In this document: positions 4,920 to 7,276 of the stretch, piece by piece
Layout: the number at the start of each line of letters is the position of its first letter
Numbering within the stretch: position 1 is the first letter of the stretch
NCBI GenBank assembly: GCA_009787945.1
Contig: WQSI01000086.1
Location: 1 to 7,276 of the forward strand
Source: Defluviitaleaceae bacterium
Lineage (GTDB): Bacteria; Bacillota; Clostridia; Lachnospirales; WRAX01
Direction of reading: 5' to 3'
Length of the DNA: 7,276 nucleotides
The notes under the pieces: model-generated
Told to the model about the DNA's origin: nothing
Databases searched by the model: none
What the model saw: the letters and a program-made list of their open reading frames with translations, nothing else
Translations under genes and position numbers: made by a program

Positions 4920-7276
4920 ATGAAAAAATTGATGCTTCTTGATGGAATGTCCCTTATAAACCGCGCTTTTTACGCCCTGCCCGCCATGAGCAACAAGGCA
5001 GGTGTGCCAACAAACGCAATTTTGGGCTTTCTTAATATATATTTTAAACTGCTGGATGAGGAGTTGCCAGACTACGGGGCAGTTGTTTTTGATTTGCCAG
5101 CCCCAACCTTTCGCCACAAACGCTTTGCAGACTATAAAGCCACCCGCAAGTCATTTCCAGATGATTTACGGACACAAATACCGATTTTAAAGGAACTGTT
5201 AGGCTTGATGAACATTCGTGTCGTGTCCTTGGAAGGTTATGAGGCGGATGACGTAATGGCAACACTGGCGGTAAATGCCGAAAACACAGGCTTTTTGACG
5301 ACTATTGTTACAGGCGACCGCGACCTTTTGCAAATTGCCACAGACCGCATAAAAATACGAATACCTAAAACTCGCGGAGGCGTTACCACCACCGAGGATT
5401 ATTTTGCGGCGGACTTTGTGGCGCAAATGGGCATAACCCCCACAGAATATATTGACATGAAGGCGTTAATGGGGGATGCCAGCGACAATATCCCTGGTGT
5501 TGCCAGCATTGGTGAAAAGACCGCGCTGAAAATTATTCAAGACTATAAAAACATAGAAGCCGCTATTGATGCCGTAACCGCCAACCCTGCCGCCATAAAA
5601 CCCAAGAAGGCGGCGGAAAATTTGCGGGAATTTGCAGACCTTGCCCGCCTGTCAAAAGAGCTTGCAACAATTATTACTGACGCTGGGGTGGGTGTGGAGC
5701 CAGATGAGCTTGTCTTGGGCGAAATGTTCACAGAAGAGGCTTTTAACGAGCTTAGACGGTTGGAAATCAAAAGCGTTTTAAAGAAATTTGGTGATAAGTT
5801 TAGCGGGGCGGCAGATAGCCCTGCAATCTCTACTATTTCTGGCAAAATATTCCAAAACCAGCAGGAGTTTTCAGAATTTTACGAAACCACAGACCCCATA
5901 GCCTTTTACATTTTATGGGAAGGGGGCAAAATGCAGGGGTTAGGCGTTGGCAAAGGGGAGGACATAGCCTTTGCGCCACCAAGCCTTGACTTTACAGCAT
6001 TTTTTGAGAGTGACACACCAAAGGTCGGTTTTGATGTAAAAAAAGATATGCGCCTGCTACGCCAAATGGATATAAACCTTAAAAATGTTGCATTTGACTT
6101 GCTTCTGGGCGGCTATCTTTTGGGCAATTTGAAAGATGGCGATGGGGTGGGGGACTTGTCCCTGCAATACCTAGGGGAAACCCTGGATTCTGGGGAAAAA
6201 GCGGACGGGCAACTTTCACTGTTAGATGCTCCCAAGGACAGCTCTGAAAGCCTGGCGCAGTCTGCTTTTGCCCATGTTTCTGCCATTTCACGCGCCTGCC
6301 CCATCATGGTCAAGCATTTGGAAGAGCAAGAAATGACCAAGCTGTTCCATGAGGTGGAAATGCCGTTATTAGGCGTTTTGGCAGACATGGAACATCACGG
6401 CATTGCCATAGATGCGGGCTTTATCACCGAATATGGAGCGAAGCTAACAATCGAAATCGACCGCCTGACCGCCGAAATTTACAATTTGGCAGGGCAGGAG
6501 TTTAATATAAATTCCCCAAAACAGCTTGCTAAGGTGCTTTTTGAGGACATGGGGCTAAAAGGCGGCAAAAAGACCAAAACAGGCTATTCCACTAATGTGG
6601 ATGTGCTGCAAAAACTTGCCAAAACAGAGCCTATTGCTGACAAAATCTTAGAATACCGCAGTTTTGCCAAGCTTCGCTCTACTTATGCTGACGGTTTGCT
6701 GTCTGCTATAAATCCAAAAACTGGAAAAATTCATACTACTTTTAACCAAGCTTTAACCTCAACAGGACGCTTATCTTCTGCCGAGCCTAATTTACAAAAT
6801 ATACCAGTTAGGACAGATTTAGGTCGGGAATTGCGCCGCGCATTTATAGCCAGCGATGGTTTTACCCTTGTTGATGCCGATTATAGCCAAATCGAACTGC
6901 GTATTCTGGCGGAGCTGTCTGGCGACGAAACTTTCTTGGAAGCTTTTGCCCAAAATCAAGACATTCACCGCATTACGGCTGCCCGTGCCTTCCAAATCCC
7001 CCTAGAGGAGGTTGATGACCAAACCAGGGGCTACGCAAAAGCTATCAATTTTGGTATCGTTTATGGTATTTCGGCTTTTAGTCTAGCAGAGGACATTGGC
7101 GTGTCCGTTAAAGAAGCGGACGGATTTATTAATAATTATTTTGAAAGATACCCAAAAGTCAAGAAATATATGGATTACGCTGTGCGACGAGCCAAACTGG
7201 AAGGTTATGCAGAAACCATATGGGGTCGCCGCCGCCTAATTCCAGAGCTATCCAGCGGAAATTATATGACGAGAAG
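4920..7276 (+). CDS. polA: DNA polymerase I, partial (3' end outside window)
   Basis: Replication/repair polymerase that removes RNA primers and fills gaps. I translated 785 codons and found the frame open throughout. Residues 1-290 are the 5'-nuclease, with the metal-binding acidic residues in place: Asp8, Asp58 (FDLPAPTFRHK), Glu108/Asp110/Asp111 (EADDV), Asp133/Asp135 (TGDRDLL) and Asp186/Asp189 (GDASDN). Residues about 305-470 hold the 3'-5' exonuclease fold, but the DxE motif is missing (IAFYILWEGG) and the last acidic motif is not found (SAFAHVSAISRAC), so proofreading is probably inactive, as in Bacillus. The polymerase domain shows motif A DADYSQIELR with catalytic Asp654, and motif B Arg703, Lys707, Phe711 and Tyr715 (RGYAKAINFGIVYG), which match E. 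coli Arg754, Lys758, Phe762 and Tyr766. Motif C falls beyond 7276. It is transcribed away from ptb and has no evident functional link to it. Confidence 0.97.
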   Translation, partial: MKKLMLLDGMSLINRAFYALPAMSNKAGVPTNAILGFLNIYFKLLDEELPDYGAVVFDLPAPTFRHKRFADYKATRKSFPDDLRTQIPILKELLGLMNIRVVSLEGYEADDVMATLAVNAENTGFLTTIVTGDRDLLQIATDRIKIRIPKTRGGVTTTEDYFAADFVAQMGITPTEYIDMKALMGDASDNIPGVASIGEKTALKIIQDYKNIEAAIDAVTANPAAIKPKKAAENLREFADLARLSKELATIITDAGVGVEPDELVLGEMFTEEAFNELRRLEIKSVLKKFGDKFSGAADSPAISTISGKIFQNQQEFSEFYETTDPIAFYILWEGGKMQGLGVGKGEDIAFAPPSLDFTAFFESDTPKVGFDVKKDMRLLRQMDINLKNVAFDLLLGGYLLGNLKDGDGVGDLSLQYLGETLDSGEKADGQLSLLDAPKDSSESLAQSAFAHVSAISRACPIMVKHLEEQEMTKLFHEVEMPLLGVLADMEHHGIAIDAGFITEYGAKLTIEIDRLTAEIYNLAGQEFNINSPKQLAKVLFEDMGLKGGKKTKTGYSTNVDVLQKLAKTEPIADKILEYRSFAKLRSTYADGLLSAINPKTGKIHTTFNQALTSTGRLSSAEPNLQNIPVRTDLGRELRRAFIASDGFTLVDADYSQIELRILAELSGDETFLEAFAQNQDIHRITAARAFQIPLEEVDDQTRGYAKAINFGIVYGISAFSLAEDIGVSVKEADGFINNYFERYPKVKKYMDYAVRRAKLEGYAETIWGRRRLIPELSSGNYMTR

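Overview
The window looks like a chromosomal segment of a Gram-positive anaerobe of the class Clostridia. The evidence is strong GGAG-type Shine-Dalgarno sites, AT-rich promoters with extended -10 elements, a DNA polymerase I with a decayed proofreading domain, and a phosphotransbutyrylase / butyrate kinase / leucine dehydrogenase cluster. Genus cannot be read from the sequence.

Layout. Two transcription units diverge from a 145-bp intergenic region (4775-4919). To the left, on the minus strand, runs an apparent operon in the order ptb (phosphate butyryltransferase), a 166-bp foldback element, buk (butyrate kinase), a 178-aa protein with two membrane anchors, a 147-aa four-helix membrane protein resembling a minimal MotA, leucine dehydrogenase, and a P-loop ATPase whose 3' part lies beyond position 1. 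To the right, on the plus strand, is polA, open from 4920 to the end of the window and cut before polymerase motif C. The two promoters have their -35 boxes 15 bp apart, and a 13-bp AT-rich palindrome lies between and partly over them.

How the genes fit together. Leucine dehydrogenase deaminates branched-chain amino acids to 2-oxo acids. An oxidative decarboxylation step, not encoded in the window, would give branched-chain acyl-CoA. Ptb and Buk then convert acyl-CoA through acyl phosphate to free acid plus ATP. The cluster therefore suits energy-yielding catabolism of Leu/Val/Ile to isovalerate, isobutyrate and 2-methylbutyrate, as in the bkd clusters of Firmicutes; plain butyrate formation is the alternative. 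No role in that pathway is evident for the two small membrane proteins or the ATPase.

Most unusual points. (1) The ptb-buk gap (3716-3881) is almost entirely one long imperfect hairpin. In its 57-position outer stem all eight transition-type differences are G.U pairs when read as plus-strand RNA, so the structure seems maintained on the strand opposite to the operon. (2) ptb has no canonical start codon where homology, promoter and Shine-Dalgarno place the start; the codon there is ATC. (3) Two unrecognised membrane-protein genes sit inside an otherwise metabolic operon.
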